A stretch of 64,000 bases of DNA, from NCBI RefSeq assembly GCF_002234675.1, contig NC_019866.2, forward strand, positions 709,083-773,082, given 5' to 3'. The notes under the pieces are model-generated. The model did no database searches, was not told the origin of the DNA, and was given only the letters and a program-made list of their open reading frames with translations. The translations under genes and the position numbers were made by a program. This stretch comes from Oryzias latipes. Its lineage: Eukaryota; Chordata; Actinopteri; Beloniformes; Adrianichthyidae. Shown piece by piece: positions 34,601 through 51,900 of this stretch. Within the stretch, counting starts at the first letter, position 1. Each line of letters begins with the position of its first letter.

Positions 34601-36930
34601 ACGTGCACATTCATCAGCCGGTCACATGCACGCTCATCAGACAGTCACGTGCACTCTCATCAGACGGTCACATGCACACTCATCAGACAGTCACGTGCAC
34701 TCTCATCAGACGGTCACGTGCACTCTCATCAGACGGTCACGTGCACGCTCATCAGACAGTCACGTGCACGCTCATCGGCTGCTCCAGAACATGAATAGTT
34801 ATTCCAAAATCTCAGCAGATCACAGACGAGTCCACTTCCTTTTCGAGCACAAAGCTCCAGGAAGTCACATGATGCACAGCAAGTAATCTGATTACTGCAC
34901 TGGATTACCTGGATCAAGACTTTTCCCAAACAGACAGACGGCGTGCTGAGCTCGGCCAGAAAGAGAACGCCTTGGAAGTAATCACCTTTACCCCGCCGCC
35001 ACAGCTGACACACACACACACAACAGAGACACAGAGACACACACACAGAGAGACACACACACAGAGGAGGGAGAAAAGGTTTCAGATTACATAACCGGGT
35101 CGACAGATGGTCTCATTGCAGAATTTCCAGAATCTGGATTAAACCGTTCAGACAGAAACCGGTGCAGCATCAGGCTGCCTCCAGAACTGGATCTTGCCTG
35201 TTTACACTGAGCAGAGATCAACTGCAGGATAATTCAGAACCTTTTAACTTTGCTCATATGGGTTTGGTTCTGGTACTGGCTGCTCTGGTTTCTGGCTCTA
35301 GAACCGGTTCTGGACCGGTTCCAGCATCCAGTCAGTGGCTGAACTCCTCCTATGGCGTTGTCATGGTTACCAGGGATGCGGGGAAGCAGAAGGCCACCAT
35401 GAAGACGTGATGCAGAACCATCAGGATCTCCCGGCGGAGGTAACCCGGCAGCGCGGCCCGCATGGAGAGACCGCCGCGCCCCGCCTCCTCGTGACCTTTG
35501 ACCTGCATTTTGTGCCAGTAACACACAAACATAGCGTAGATGTCGTACAGGAAGTATGGCGTTGCAAACAGGATGTAGTTGTTGGTCAGCCAGTGTCTGA
35601 GGAGCAAACAGAAGGTTTGGATTCATGTTCCTCCGTTTTCTGTCTTCATGCATAAACGAACGTTTCCTCTAAACGGCGGGAAAACAAACATTTCTAATAA
35701 ACTGGATCATCACTTTAATGTTTTTCTGATTTCTGATTCTAATAAAAATCTTGAAACTCTGAAGTCTTTTCGGTTTTTTTTTCAAACGTTTCTGGAGATG
35801 AACCGAAAAAACGGCTCAAAAAGACAAAACTCCAGTTTCTGCATCTTCAAAGCAGGAAGAATCTGGAAAAAATCATCTGGAATAAATCCAGATGTCAAAC
35901 AGAATTCATGCAGGAGAATTTTGTTTCTGCTCTGGGGAAATGTGGACTTTTCCAACGTTAGACGCTTAAACCAAACTTTTCATGTTGTGGTTACCAACTG
36001 ACTTGTGGGAGGGGCTTATAAGATTTAAATAATCTCTGCTTTGAGTGTCTACAGTGAATCTTTGCGGTGGAAAGCTCCCAGAATTCCCTGCAGCTGATGG
36101 ATTTGTTAATCAAACAAGTGGAGGCTCCGCTTTGACTGTAAAATCAGGGAAGACGCCGCCTCCTCCCATCATGCAGTGCAGCAGGATTAGCCACTGAAAT
36201 AACGCGGCTCAGCAGACAAACTAATCTGAGACGATAATGAGATTAGAGAAAATCAGAGTCTTCTGATTGGAAGCATTTCAATATTCTGACCTTCAAAGAA
36301 ACATTTTCATAGAATTTATGGATTTAAAAACCGGTTCTGAAGATCGTGAGGCTCTGGGACAGGAACCAAGGGGGCGGGGCCTCACCCGTCCTCCAGGATG
36401 TCCCTGCAGGACGAGGCGATGACGCACCCGGCAGACGACGCCATGATGGCCTGCAGGGACGACACTAGGCTGCAGACGCACACAGGAGGCAAACATCAGT
36501 GTACAGAAGGCCAAAGTCATCAGGAGACAAAAACACACAACGACAAACACAGAAGAAATGACACAAAAGTACAATAAAAAAAACCAGAAGACAAAGACAG
36601 AAGTAAGACAAAAAAACAGATGAGGTGGACAAAATAGGGGTGCAAATAAACAACAACATGACCACAGACACACACCACAATCGTGGAGACACAACTTTAT
36701 GACATGTGATTCAAAAACCACAACAAAAACAGAAGAGAAACACACACAAACGTGAGGCTGCAGGTTGTGGTTGTGTCATCAGTAGATGCAGTTGTGTGTG
36801 TGTGTTGTTACCGTGAAGACACAATCACAGCGTCGCCCTCGCTCCATCCCAGAAGGCACTGCAGCGTCCGCCTGGAGACCAGGAAGAGTCCTGGGAAGAA
36901 GACAGAGCCGGCTGCCAGCAGGGCCAGCAT
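31610..36930 (-). CDS. tlcd3b: TLC domain-containing protein 3B (FAM57B)
   Basis: This is a multi-pass membrane protein of the TLC family (ceramide-synthase-related), which acts in ceramide and sphingolipid balance at the ER and Golgi. Six exons join in phase to 270 codons: 36930-36812, 36469-36386, 35596-35371, 35004-34909, 32813-32704 and 31787-31610. All introns are GT-AG. Family landmarks are a hydrophobic start (MLALLAAGSVFFPGLFLVSR), HWL at 69, the block PYFLYDIYAMF (81-91), QVKGH (99-103), the conserved His pair MVLHH (127-131), KGDYFQGVLFLAELSTPSVC and CNLGAALLWPLQLYW. Length and motif order match vertebrate TLCD3B (about 274 aa). Paralogue TLCD3A is less likely given the neighbours maz, cdipt and taok2. 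Intron 4 (34908-32814) is filled by a 23-bp minisatellite. Confidence 0.9.
31884..32560. mobile_element. Possible hAT-like insertion in tlcd3b intron 5
   Basis: The left tip CAGGGCCGGTCCCAG and the right tip (reverse complement CAGGGGCGGAGTTACC) resemble each other and hAT ends. The flanking 8-mers do not match, so this is tentative. Confidence 0.35.
33014..34779 (+). repeat. 23-bp E-box minisatellite in tlcd3b intron 4
   Basis: About 77 units have consensus CACGTGCACGCTCATCAGACAGT. Common variants are CACTCATCAG(C/G)CGGT and CACGCACATTAGCAGGT. Most units keep the palindrome CACGTG, the core bHLH-Zip E-box. All three plus-strand frames stay open over hundreds of codons because the 23-bp unit lacks stops; these are artefacts. 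Units are contiguous, without the unique spacers of a CRISPR array. Confidence 0.96.
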
Positions 36931-36963
36931 GTCGGTGTGAGTGTGTGTGTGTGTGTGTGTGTG
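36931..36963 (+). repeat. (GT)n microsatellite
   Basis: A GT-rich run begins immediately upstream of the tlcd3b start codon, in the 5'UTR or promoter. Confidence 0.9.
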
Positions 36964-37187
36964 AGAGGAGCTGGCGGGTCAGGAGCCGGGGGCGGGGCCT
37001 GCCGCGTCACACCGTCACAGGAGGAGCTCTACAGAAGACTTTTGGATGCAGTTTCCAGTAAAAGTAGATGGAAATCAGAGCCACTTAACGTTAAAGCACT
37101 AAAGAAAGGATGCTGCAGCGCCCCCTGCTGGGGGGTCACTGCCACTGCAGCCCCCTTTGCACAAACTCCAGCTGTTTTTGAGTTTTG

Positions 37188-37477
37188 GGGGGGTATTCCA
37201 GAAAGCAGGTTCTGCTAGCTCCCACGATAAGTTTGAGGCTAAGGAAGTTAATAACCTCAGCTTTCTGTTCCAGAAATGGAGGTATGTTTCAGGGTATGTC
37301 AAGTTGCCATAGCAACTCATGCTCTGAACATAACCTGGTCTGGAGCAGGTTTAGTTGAAGGTTAGTTTGTTTTCAGAGAGGTGCAGCAGCATGGCGTGTC
37401 CATTTGAAGATGATTTAGTGGATGAAGAAGCTCAGATAATACTTTTTCCACCGTGAGAGGATGATAAGACCACATAT
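37188..37477 (+). mobile_element. PIF/Harbinger transposon 5' fragment
   Basis: The tip GGGGGTATTCCAGAAAGCAG is typical of fish Harbinger ends. At 37391 an ATG opens MACPFEDDLVDEEAQIIL, the recognisable N-terminus of fish Harbinger transposases (usually MACPF..DPVDEGA), before a stop. The rest of the transposase is missing. It is a dead 5' remnant. Confidence 0.65.
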
Positions 37478-40400
37478 GGATGTTGGAAAGAGAAACTTTT
37501 TTACATTGTTGATCTGACTTAATTATTTGCTTCAGTTAAGATTTTTTTTGTTAAGTCAGTTTAAAAATAACACGTAGTTTTCAGACAGTTATTTTTTTTC
37601 ATTCAAATTAATTCAATTAAGTAGGTGTAACTTTGGTGCTGCTGTTAGATCGGCACCGCAAGGAATTGTGGGATACCATTCCCTTTGCCTGTCTGGACGG
37701 ATTTGGGTTTAAGTGTGGGTTTTTGACCAAATGTGTTTAGTTGTTTAGCTGTTTTACTGTGTTTTGTCTAGTTATTTGTAGTGTTATGTTTAATTCTTTC
37801 TGCACCATGAGTGAGAGGGAGGAAGAGGAGGATGAGGATATTTAGCAGCACTAGTGCAACAGTATGGAAGAAGAACTGAAGTTAAAGTCAGAGTCATGAT
37901 AATCAAATGTCAGGTATATATTATTGACCATATTGTATCATTTATTTTAATGTTGTAAAAATGAGCAAATCTGCAGCCTCTAACTATGAGAGTTCAAGAA
38001 TTATTATACATTAAGATGGAAAAACTTTAATTGAATTGGAGTAAAATGACATTTAGTCAGATAAATATGCAAATTTGAGTTGTAGAAACAACTATTGAGT
38101 TTTATAGACGTAAGAAATTGGGTTGAATAAATTATACTCAATTACTTGTTACCAATAGAAGTAATTCATTTAAGTTGGATAAGTTATTTATAAATATATA
38201 TATATATATATATATAAGCGTCACAATGGAAATAAGATCAGAAACTCGTACGTTTACTTTGTTCTTCTACTACAAGCAGAAACTCTTTCTTTTGCTGATG
38301 ATGCAGCCGTGTTACTTTTTTAAGGACGTATAATCTTCATAGCCGTCATTAAAATCTCAGCCTCTTCAAACATGCTTTAAATTAATTGGGGGGTAGTTTA
38401 AAGCACGTTTGAACTTAACTGGATTGGAGGCGTCTGTGTCTCCCGGTTCTGTGGTCATCCATCCCTTCAGAACGTCTCCATGGTGACGCGGCTGCAGAAA
38501 CTGGTCTCTGCCGTGTTGGAACATTGACACAGAACCTCTGGAGGACGGTTGTTTGGATCATTAATGTTCTGCTCCTCAGCGGGTCAGAACGAAGCAGCTG
38601 AAGTTCTGTTTGTGTAAAACGCCCAGAAAACAAGGATCTGCTGCTCTCAGATTATCAGACGTTTCTGCAGATTATCCACAGAAACGTGACTTCAGCAAAC
38701 TGAAGCAGTTTGAGGAGAAGATTCTGAATCTGAGACCCAGAGGATGTGCAAACATGACATCATCAATAACGGGGGTCTGTCCCACCTCCTTTAAGCAAAC
38801 TAGGAAACAAACTAATAGATTCAATCTGTCCTGTGTTTATTCATAAACACGTCTAAATCCTTCTCAAGCATCTGTAGATGTGCTGCGTAGGATTGAACTT
38901 TGACGTCAACACATCCATTTTCTTTAGTCTGTCTCCATGTTTCCGTCTGACACTCAGCTTCCTGTTTGTTTTTTGGGGTCTTGAGGTTGAAACTCCTTCG
39001 GTCTGCTTCACGTCAGGACTGAAGGAGACCACCGGATTCTGGCTTTCAGTGACGGCGTTTCTCTGAAGCTGAGGAAAGATCAAAGATTACCTGAAAGCGC
39101 GGCGAGGCTGTGGTCCAGTGTCCGTTCCTTTATTTAGTCATTCACTACTTCAACTAAACATTTGATAAGAAATTCAAGTATTTTCTGGGAACACGAGTCC
39201 AAAACCCTTGGAGCTAAAACAGACACAGAAACATCGAATTCAGAAGAAGAAACATCAACAGTTTGCTGCAGGAAACCATCTAATCTCTACAGACGGGGGC
39301 CGCCGCCTCGCTCTGCTCGAGCGCACGCCGCGGCCCGTCCCGGGACTGCAGCGGGGAGACGAGACGGGTCGACCGGGTCCAGCAGCAGCCGCTGACCTGA
39401 AAGGACCTCATGACGAGGGGGCGGAGCCTGGAGAGCCGAGGGCCTCGACATCATCCGGCGCTCTAGAAAACGATCATTGACGTCTAACCTGATCACAACA
39501 GAACTAAAAACCAGCTCCGGGTCAAAGGAACCCATCGCCACTGGAACCAAAGTACAGGAGCGCGGGACCCGCCTGCTGGGGGTCCAGACTGACCCGCCTG
39601 CTGGGAGTCCAGACTGACCCGCCTGCTGGGAGTCCAGACTGACCCGGCAGCTCCAGAAGCTAAAGGTTCCTCCAGAACCTTCCTCCAACCTGAAGACTTG
39701 GGTTGTGAAAAGGTTTTTGACTGAAACGACTGAGATCCAGTTCTCTCCAAAGCGGGTCAGCAGAGACCCGGTCAGGTTTGGCTCTTTTTCCAAACGTTTG
39801 TGAACGTTCAGGACTCAGGATCACCAACACTGGAATAGATCAGAACCAGACTCGCGTCCACAGTTTCAGATCCTGACCCATCTGGAACCCGACCAGAACC
39901 CTCACTGTTCAGCTGGGTTCAACACTGTGATAACTTGGAGCTGGATTTCTGAAACCTGCTCCAGAGTGAAGCCAGAGTCTCAAACCAGAGTCGAACAGCG
40001 GCCATCTTTGTTTTGACCCAGAAGCAGCTACATTTATGCTAGCAAAGCTGCCGCCGCTACTTCCTGTTAGCTCGACGAAGTTTTACGCTGCAAAGACTGA
40101 ATCTGAAGAAAGAAAATAAACCTTGTTCTGTATTATGTGAAGAAAATATTAAAGTTTTTCAGTAGCAAAATAATCTTAGTTTGAGAAAAACGTCTTAGTG
40201 ACTTAAAGGAAGAATTCTGTCTGAATCTGAATTTAGGGCCATTTTAAGCTAAAGCTAATAGTTTAGCTAGAGCAGCTAACTTAACGACGTGGTTGGGAAA
40301 CATGTGATTGACTGCTGGTTAAACCCGATCAGAACCGGGTTCTGGGTCACGTCCTGCAGTAACGATTGGTTTGAGCTCAAGTTCAGAACACAAAGTTCTG

Positions 40401-41481
40401 CTCTTCAGTGGAACCGGATCCTTGGAGGACGGGCTGGAGGAACCTTCAGTCCTCGGGCCAAAGCCTTCAGTTCTCCTGGTTTGGAACCACCAGAACCAGA
40501 GCTTTACAGTTTCTACAGTTCTACAGCGGGACACCTGAGCCTTGAACTAAACACAATCAGCAGCAGCATTTCACCCACAACCTCCTTCGGTCAGACGCCC
40601 GGCGGGCCGAGGCCCGGAGCCACTTTGAGGTAAGTAGAGTCTGGAGGAATGGCGTTACAGATGCAGGGGCGCGTTCGGGGCAGACGCTCCCTGGGGAGCC
40701 CCGTGTCTTTATTACAGAGGGTTTGAGGTAACCGAACCGGCAGAGGAGGAGCGTCAGAGGTGAAGGGGGCGGGTCCGGGACCGCTGCAGGTAAAGGAGCT
40801 GAGCGGAAAACCAAAACGCCGCCAATCCGGCAGAAAATCGTCGAGCTTAAAGCGCAGAAGAAGCCGCCGCAGGTCGACTTGGCTGCGGAGCAAAACCCGC
40901 TTTTCCTGTTAGGATTTTCAAAATAAAACTGCAGGATCCTGGACCACAAAATGAGGAGGAACACCAGCTGCTCTAGGCTGCTACATCTGTCGTCTAGGCA
41001 ACCCTTAGGAACGCCGCCATGGCGAGAACACAGTGAGTTGAATACTCTGAGAAAACAAAACAAAGAAAAAAAAACTTTGTGGCGTTTGGGTGGTCACATG
41101 ATCAAAAACATGTTGGCAACAGAGCGCGCTCAGAGCGTTGACTCCGCCCATGGGGGGCGTGTACTGCAGCTGGAACCACTTCAACACCGACGCAGAACAG
41201 AAAAGTGTCAGAGTTTCTGCTCGCTGATGGAAGTGCGGTCCGGTCCGGTCCGGAGTCCTGCAGAGTCCAGTCCTTTAACGAATCCATTCCTTCAAGCAGC
41301 TGAACTGCTGAGAACCTGGGATCCCGTCAAACAGTTTCACTCAACTAAATCATAAATTAGAGAGAGGGGGGGGGGGGGGTGTTCAGGAGGCGGGGCTTGT
41401 TGGGCGTGTCATTTCCCCTCTGGACAAAGGAGGAACAAAAACAAAACAGCCCAGAGTCTTCCTGGTGGATGGGCTCCTTCC
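37478..41481. other. Intergenic between tlcd3b and nlk1
   Basis: It contains a (TA)n microsatellite at about 38195-38217, a three-unit 25-bp tandem repeat at 39566-39640 (GACCCGCCTGCTGGGAGTCC-type), and a poly-G run near 41368. GC-rich frames at 39287-39793 and 40557-41063 show no family resemblance and were not called. Confidence 0.4.
39566..39640 (+). repeat. 25-bp tandem repeat, three units
   Basis: Three near-perfect units begin GACCCGCCTGCTGGG. A partial fourth (GACCCGGCAG) follows. Confidence 0.9.
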
Positions 41482-45935
<4,454 letters not shown>

Positions 45936-48900
45936 CCTCCCGCCGTACCGAACCCCGAACCGGACCACCGAGCTCCTGCTGCTGGCGAGCCGCGCTCCTC
46001 ACTCAGCAGGACCCATCAGCTTCCTGCGGGACGGACACCGAACACTTTCATCGCTGCGGAGCGGACATCCCCCCGCAGGAGGTGCAACACCGAACCCAGC
46101 ACATGTGACCCATTACTACAAAATAAGAGCACTGCCATCACCGCTTTTAATCTGAAAACTCCAGTTCACGGACAACGTTACACAACGAATCACAAAGGAA
46201 AAAAACAAACATGTCGGACATGTTCGAGAAATCCACGAAAAATAAAAGTAGCGCTGCGTTACAAAGGAAACGCCGAAAAACGGCTGAATATTCGCATCCG
46301 GTCCAGAAATCTGAAGCGATCCAGAATCTGTCGGAACACCGAAGCAAACAAAGCTCGGTGGTTCCTTCTGTGTTATGAAACCCAGAAAACACAACGACCG
46401 AGCCGCAAATAAACTCAAACTATTGAAATAAACAGGTTAACTAGTCATAATAATAGTTAGCTTTGTTACGGGGAAAACAAACAAACTCAGCTAATTTATA
46501 TTGTTTAGCTAACGCTGACGAAAAGAATTACACACGACTCTCGATGAAAACCTTAAAACTGTCGATTAAAATTAACATTTAACTGCGTTTTTATGGACAG
46601 GATGAGGAGTAAAACTGTCCGAGACGTAATCCAGCAGTTTTAACTACTTAACGCACCGATATCTGTGACCCACATAGCAGCGCCTGAGCTGACCTAAATA
46701 ATTTTTTTTTAAACCGGAAAGCCGTCGTTACCGTTCATGACAACCGTGCACCAACCTGGCTCCGTGAAACAGCTGCTGACATGGCACGAAAACGGACTTG
46801 AGCGGGGAAACCGGCCGAACTGGACCCTCGACGAGCCGGAGCTAGCCGGATAGCAGCTAGCTCAGACTCAGAGATTTAGCCAGGCAGCTAGCTGCTCTTT
46901 AGCCGGCCATCGCGCCATTTTTGTTTCCAATTTCAGGTTTAGTCTCCCTCTAACAGAAAAACAGGATGGGAGCTCGCCCAGCGAGCTCTAAATATTCATA
47001 TTCTATTCAGCCAAACGGCGGTTCTGGCCATTATTTCCCCCCACCAGCGACGGCTAAAGCTAGCGGAAAGGGAGGAGGAGTCTCGGTGCCAGTGGGGGAG
47101 GGGCGCACTGTAAACAACGTCAACGAACTCTGCAGCTTCCGAACCGTTGGACCGGGAGCGCGCCTGTCGGGACCACAACTGGGACCCGGCAAATCAGAAG
47201 GTTCCGCTCGGGTTCTGTAACAGCCGAACAAAAGATCGAAATACGGCACAATGCAAATGAGCACCGCGTCATCCAACCATGAGACAAAGCGACACCTGCG
47301 GACTGCAGACAAGAGGAGGCACGCGGGGACGGCACGCGCCACACAGGGCCGAGAGGGAAAGCTGATTATTAAACAACGGAGACGGAATTGTAATGCGTTT
47401 GTTTCTAGTATTATATAAACATTTTTGAGACAAGATGACAAAGTCATTAAAATGCAATAAAACACATTCATTTGGGTTGAAAATAAATGTATATGTTATA
47501 AAACTGAACTTTCTGGAGTTTTTATGTCAAAACTGTAGCTTCTCTCATTTTACTGCTAGTTGCACCAATGGGTTGCCTCCCCTCAGGGAAAACTGCGTGA
47601 AATGTGTTCATTGGGGGGGGGGGGGGTTATACTGATCAGAAACTAACCTGGAAAACACACAAACGTTAAAAACAGGTCATCTTCCAACACCACATGAATG
47701 TCAAGTAACTTACTGCACTTAAACAAAGGTCAGTTTATTTGTAGGGACACAGAAAATAAAACATTATAATTAGGGTTATCAATGGATTCCAGTTGGTCGG
47801 GTTAGATTCAATAGTTCGACTCCTGGGCCAAAGTTTGGCTCGCCGGTCCAACACAACTGAAGGAAAATGAAACAGTCGGCTGCACGGCCAGCAGGCGGCG
47901 CTGTTTGGAAACTCACCTGTTTCCTCTGCTTCTGTGGATCCCAGACACACAAAGCTCTCGCTGGCATCCTGCATGCATGTCACTGCCTTTAAATACGGTC
48001 ACTATGCATCAAAGTACAATCAGAACGCACAGAAGAGTCACCGAGGAACGGACGACACAGCCCGTCCCGGGTCAGACTGACACCGGCGTCCAGAACCAGA
48101 AGCAGTCCCGCAGCGACGCACCGACGGCGGTCCGTCCACAGGAAAGCGCCCTCTGAGAAACACGCTGCTGCGTCCAAAGTCCCGCCAAAATAAAGACAAC
48201 AAATCCGGACGGCTTCATGATGGTAAACAAACATGGATATCGTGGCGTGTGGAGAACAGATGGCTTCACCAAACTACCAGAGAAACACAACATAGCAGCT
48301 ACAGGGATGGAAACACTCCGGGTCTCCAGAATCCCACAAAGTTCCTCATCATGGAGTCCGGGAGGCCGTGCAGTTCTGACCATGTTCCAGGCGGATCCGG
48401 TCCAGAAATGGGTCCGTGGCCCAGAGGCTGGCTGCCTCCGCCCCATCTTCCAGTCAGAAGATCCCTGCAGGACCACAAACGCCATCGCCGCTCCTGTTGG
48501 AGAACCACACGGGTCAAACATTTACCTGCAGCAGAACAAGCCCACATGACCAGCCCTCCACCTCTGTGCCTCAACAAACAATGCGGTCTGCATCAGAACA
48601 AACGCTTAGCTGTTTGGACCTTTAGCTGCTGCTGGACGGGCCAGCAGAACCTGATGGAGAACAGGAAAACTTCCTGTGCTCCCACGTCTTCCTGCCTCTC
48701 CAATACCATCCGGTTGGATGCTTCCCCGTCCAACCAGCAGGTGGCAGTCCACTGGCTTCATTGGTTTACTGTCCACCTAAGCGTGTTTTCCGGTTCCCTC
48801 TATGCTTGTCGGATCACAGAACCATCACGACCAACCGGACTCCCGGTTACCTGGTTTCCTCACCTGGACCTCCCGCCGTGTCCCTCTTCTTCTCTTCATG

Positions 48901-48972
48901 TTCCATTCGTTGTTCCCTCAGCCTCCGTCCCGAGCCCCACCCCACCCCACCCCAGCTGCCCCCCCCAGCGTG
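45936..48972. other. nlk1 promoter side and maz 3' side
   Basis: 45600-47250 is CpG-rich and should hold the nlk1 5'UTR and promoter. Short frames there, such as 46966-47220 on the plus strand, show no family resemblance. 47260-48972 is mostly the region below the maz stop and may include its 3'UTR. There is a poly-G run near 47614. Confidence 0.4.
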
Positions 48973-51900
48973 CTAGCTGTGAGGCTGGGGGGCAATACTG
49001 GAGCAGTCAGTAACCAGCAGTCCCACTGCGCTGGTGCTGGACACGGTGACCGCCACGCTGGTGGATCCCGTGGGCGCCGCGCTGGTCGGGTCAGGGTCGG
49101 GGTCGCCTTGTTGGGCGTGGGTGCCCATGTGACCCTGCAGCTGAGTGGCCGTCTTGCACTGGACGCCACACAGCTGGCAGAGTAACACCCCTCCAGCCCC
49201 GGTCCCACCGAAGCCGCCGCGAGCCCCGCCGCTCTCCTTCCACTCCTGTCCGTGGTGCTTCTGCGCGTGGACCCGCAGGTAGGTGAGCGTGGTGAAGCCT
49301 GAAACAAGGACACACCTATGACGGAGGCTCTGATTGGACCAACCGCTGCAGGGAATGACGCAGCTTTGACATCAAAGGATGAGAGTGGGACAAGACTGAA
49401 ACTCAATGATGGAGGATCCCAGCAGCTGTGGGTAATGTGACCCGTCATGTGACCCGTCATGTGATCCGTCATGTGACCCGTCACGTGACTGCATTCTTAC
49501 TGCGGTTGCAAAGGTGGCAGGAGTGATGCTGCGACTGGTTGTGGACCCTCATGTGGTCGGTGATGTACGCCGCCGACAGCAGCTTCCCACATATGTGACA
49601 CGGCACCTTCTCCTCGTGACGGATCAGGTGTGCACGGAGGCGGTCCCGCGTGGCAAACGCCGACGTGCACGTCTGCGGAGGACAAGAGGAGGAGCTTTAG
49701 TGGAGGCGATTGGAGTGGTGTTTCTTTTGTCTCCTCTTTCTACGGACCAACAGACTCTCAGCGTTTTAGGAAAGACCTGACGGAGCTTCTCTGCTCCTCC
49801 AGGTGGACATGACCCACGTTACCGTGGAAAGAGGTGGACATGAACCACGTTACCGTGCATTTGAAGGGTCGCTCCGTGGAGTGGACCTGCCGTACGTGGC
49901 TGTTCAGATGATCCGGCCTGCAAAAAGAGCACAGATTAAATCGGACGCTGGAGCCGGTAAAGCGGGCGACAGGTGAGCGGCTCTGGGACCTGGAGAAGGC
50001 CTTGGCGCAGTGCGGACAGATGTAGGGCTTCTCCACGCCGCCCTGGTGCGAGCGCACGTGGTAACTCATGCGGTCTTTCCTCTTGAAGCGCTGCTGGCAG
50101 ATGGGGCAGGAGTACGGCTTCTCGTCTGAGTGGGACAGCCGGTGGCGGTTCAGGTGGTACACGTCCCTGAAGGCCTTCCCGCAGGCCTCACAGGCGTGGT
50201 TCTTCCTCACCTGGTTGGCGTTGGGGAGGGGGCTGGGGTTGGGGTTCTGGGGGAGAACTGAAGTTTAGGTCGTCACGTCTTTAACCCTCAACCCTGCAGC
50301 GGCATCTCAGGCGTGACCCACCTGCTCCATGGACCCCACCACCACCACCGCTTGAATGGGCTGGGGCGCTGCCATGGTAACAGTTGCCGGGGCGATGGAC
50401 ACGGCGATGTGCTGGCCGTCCTGGGTGGCGAGCTGCCCGGGCTGGGACAGGGCCTCCGGGGCGGCAGGGGGGGGCTGTGTGGGCAGGGTGAGCTGCAGGA
50501 GGGACAGCGGGATGGAGGGCTTCTCCAAGCGCGCCGCCTTGGCCACGTCCTCCTTCTCCCGCGCCGCGCGGTCCTTCATCTTGATGCCCGTGTGGACGGA
50601 CTGGTGGCGCCGCAGGTTGTAGCTGTTCTTGAACTCCTTGTTGCAGGTGGCGCAGATGTGGGCGGGCCGAAGGGGTTTGGCGAGCGGCTTGACTGGTGGA
50701 CGCAGCAGAGATGGCGAGTCATGTTTAAATATTACAGAAACTTTCTAAAGAAAACAGCAGAATTTCATTTTCCAGACATTTTTGCTGTTTTCCGTCTTCA
50801 CAGACTCAGCAGCGAGTCATCAGTAAAACCCTCCAGACCCCGGCAGCAGTGCACCCTCGCCCTCTGTGGGCCCCCCCACACCCTTCATCCACAGGACGTC
50901 TGCACTGTCGTGGTCAAACTCAAACAGAAGCCGTCAGAACCGGTTTTATTCTAAACCCGTGTCTGTGCCACCTCCATCCTTTGTGTTTCAGGACCGACAA
51001 ACGTGTTCGGCGCTCACCCTGCAGAGGCTCCTCGCTCAGGGCGGCCGTGTCCACCGTGGACGGCGGCGCGATGATTTGCTCCTCCGGGGGACTCTGGGCC
51101 GGGCCGCTCAGCTCCGGCAGCAGCTCGGCCTGCAGCTGCGTCTCCGGCTGGTTGGGAGTCGGCGCCGTCTGTGACGTTCAGCAGAAGAACAGACAGACCG
51201 GTTGAAAGCACGCGGCGCTGCAGCAAAACCCATCACACCTGGGTTCCAGCTGAACCGCACAGAACCTCAGAGTCGGGATCTGAGCCTCATTCTGTGATCT
51301 GCGGCCTAAAGGAGGCAGGAGTGGCCCCCCCCCCAGGACGGACTGAAGAACTGGTTCATGCATTCATCTGCAGCTCATGCAGCTGCGCTCCAGATCCTCT
51401 TCCTCCCCGTTTATGAAACCCGATCCCTGAAACGACCCGTTGGAGGGTCAATGTGACACCAACAGCAGCGATGAGGACGATGGCGTCCCCCAAACCATCT
51501 GATGGGAACGCCGGGAGGCTTCTCCCTGAGGTCCTGTCACCTCAAACGGAATAAAGCTCAGCAACAGGAACAAAGACCAACAGGAGCATCTGCAGGATTC
51601 TGAGTCTGCGTTCTGCATCGGGGAAAAGAGACGGTCTTTATTCTGGAACGTGGGTACCGGAGAACTGGACTGAGTGGCCCCGCCCCCCTGGCGTTCCATG
51701 CAGGAAGTGGCTCTAGGAAGCCAAAACCCCGTAGACTTCCATAGAGAACCAAGCAGCTGTCAGTCATTCTATTGGTCAGAAGAACCGATCTGGATCTGAC
51801 ATTTTTCGTAGTTCAAGTTATAAACTGACCAATCAGATGCCTCCATAAAAGTAGGCGGAGCCTGCTGGCCCCCAAGTTAACATATTTGATTGACAGATTT

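Noticed and set aside
33014-34779. Resemblance to a CRISPR array
   Set aside because: Units are contiguous with no unique spacers, and the window is a vertebrate nuclear genome.
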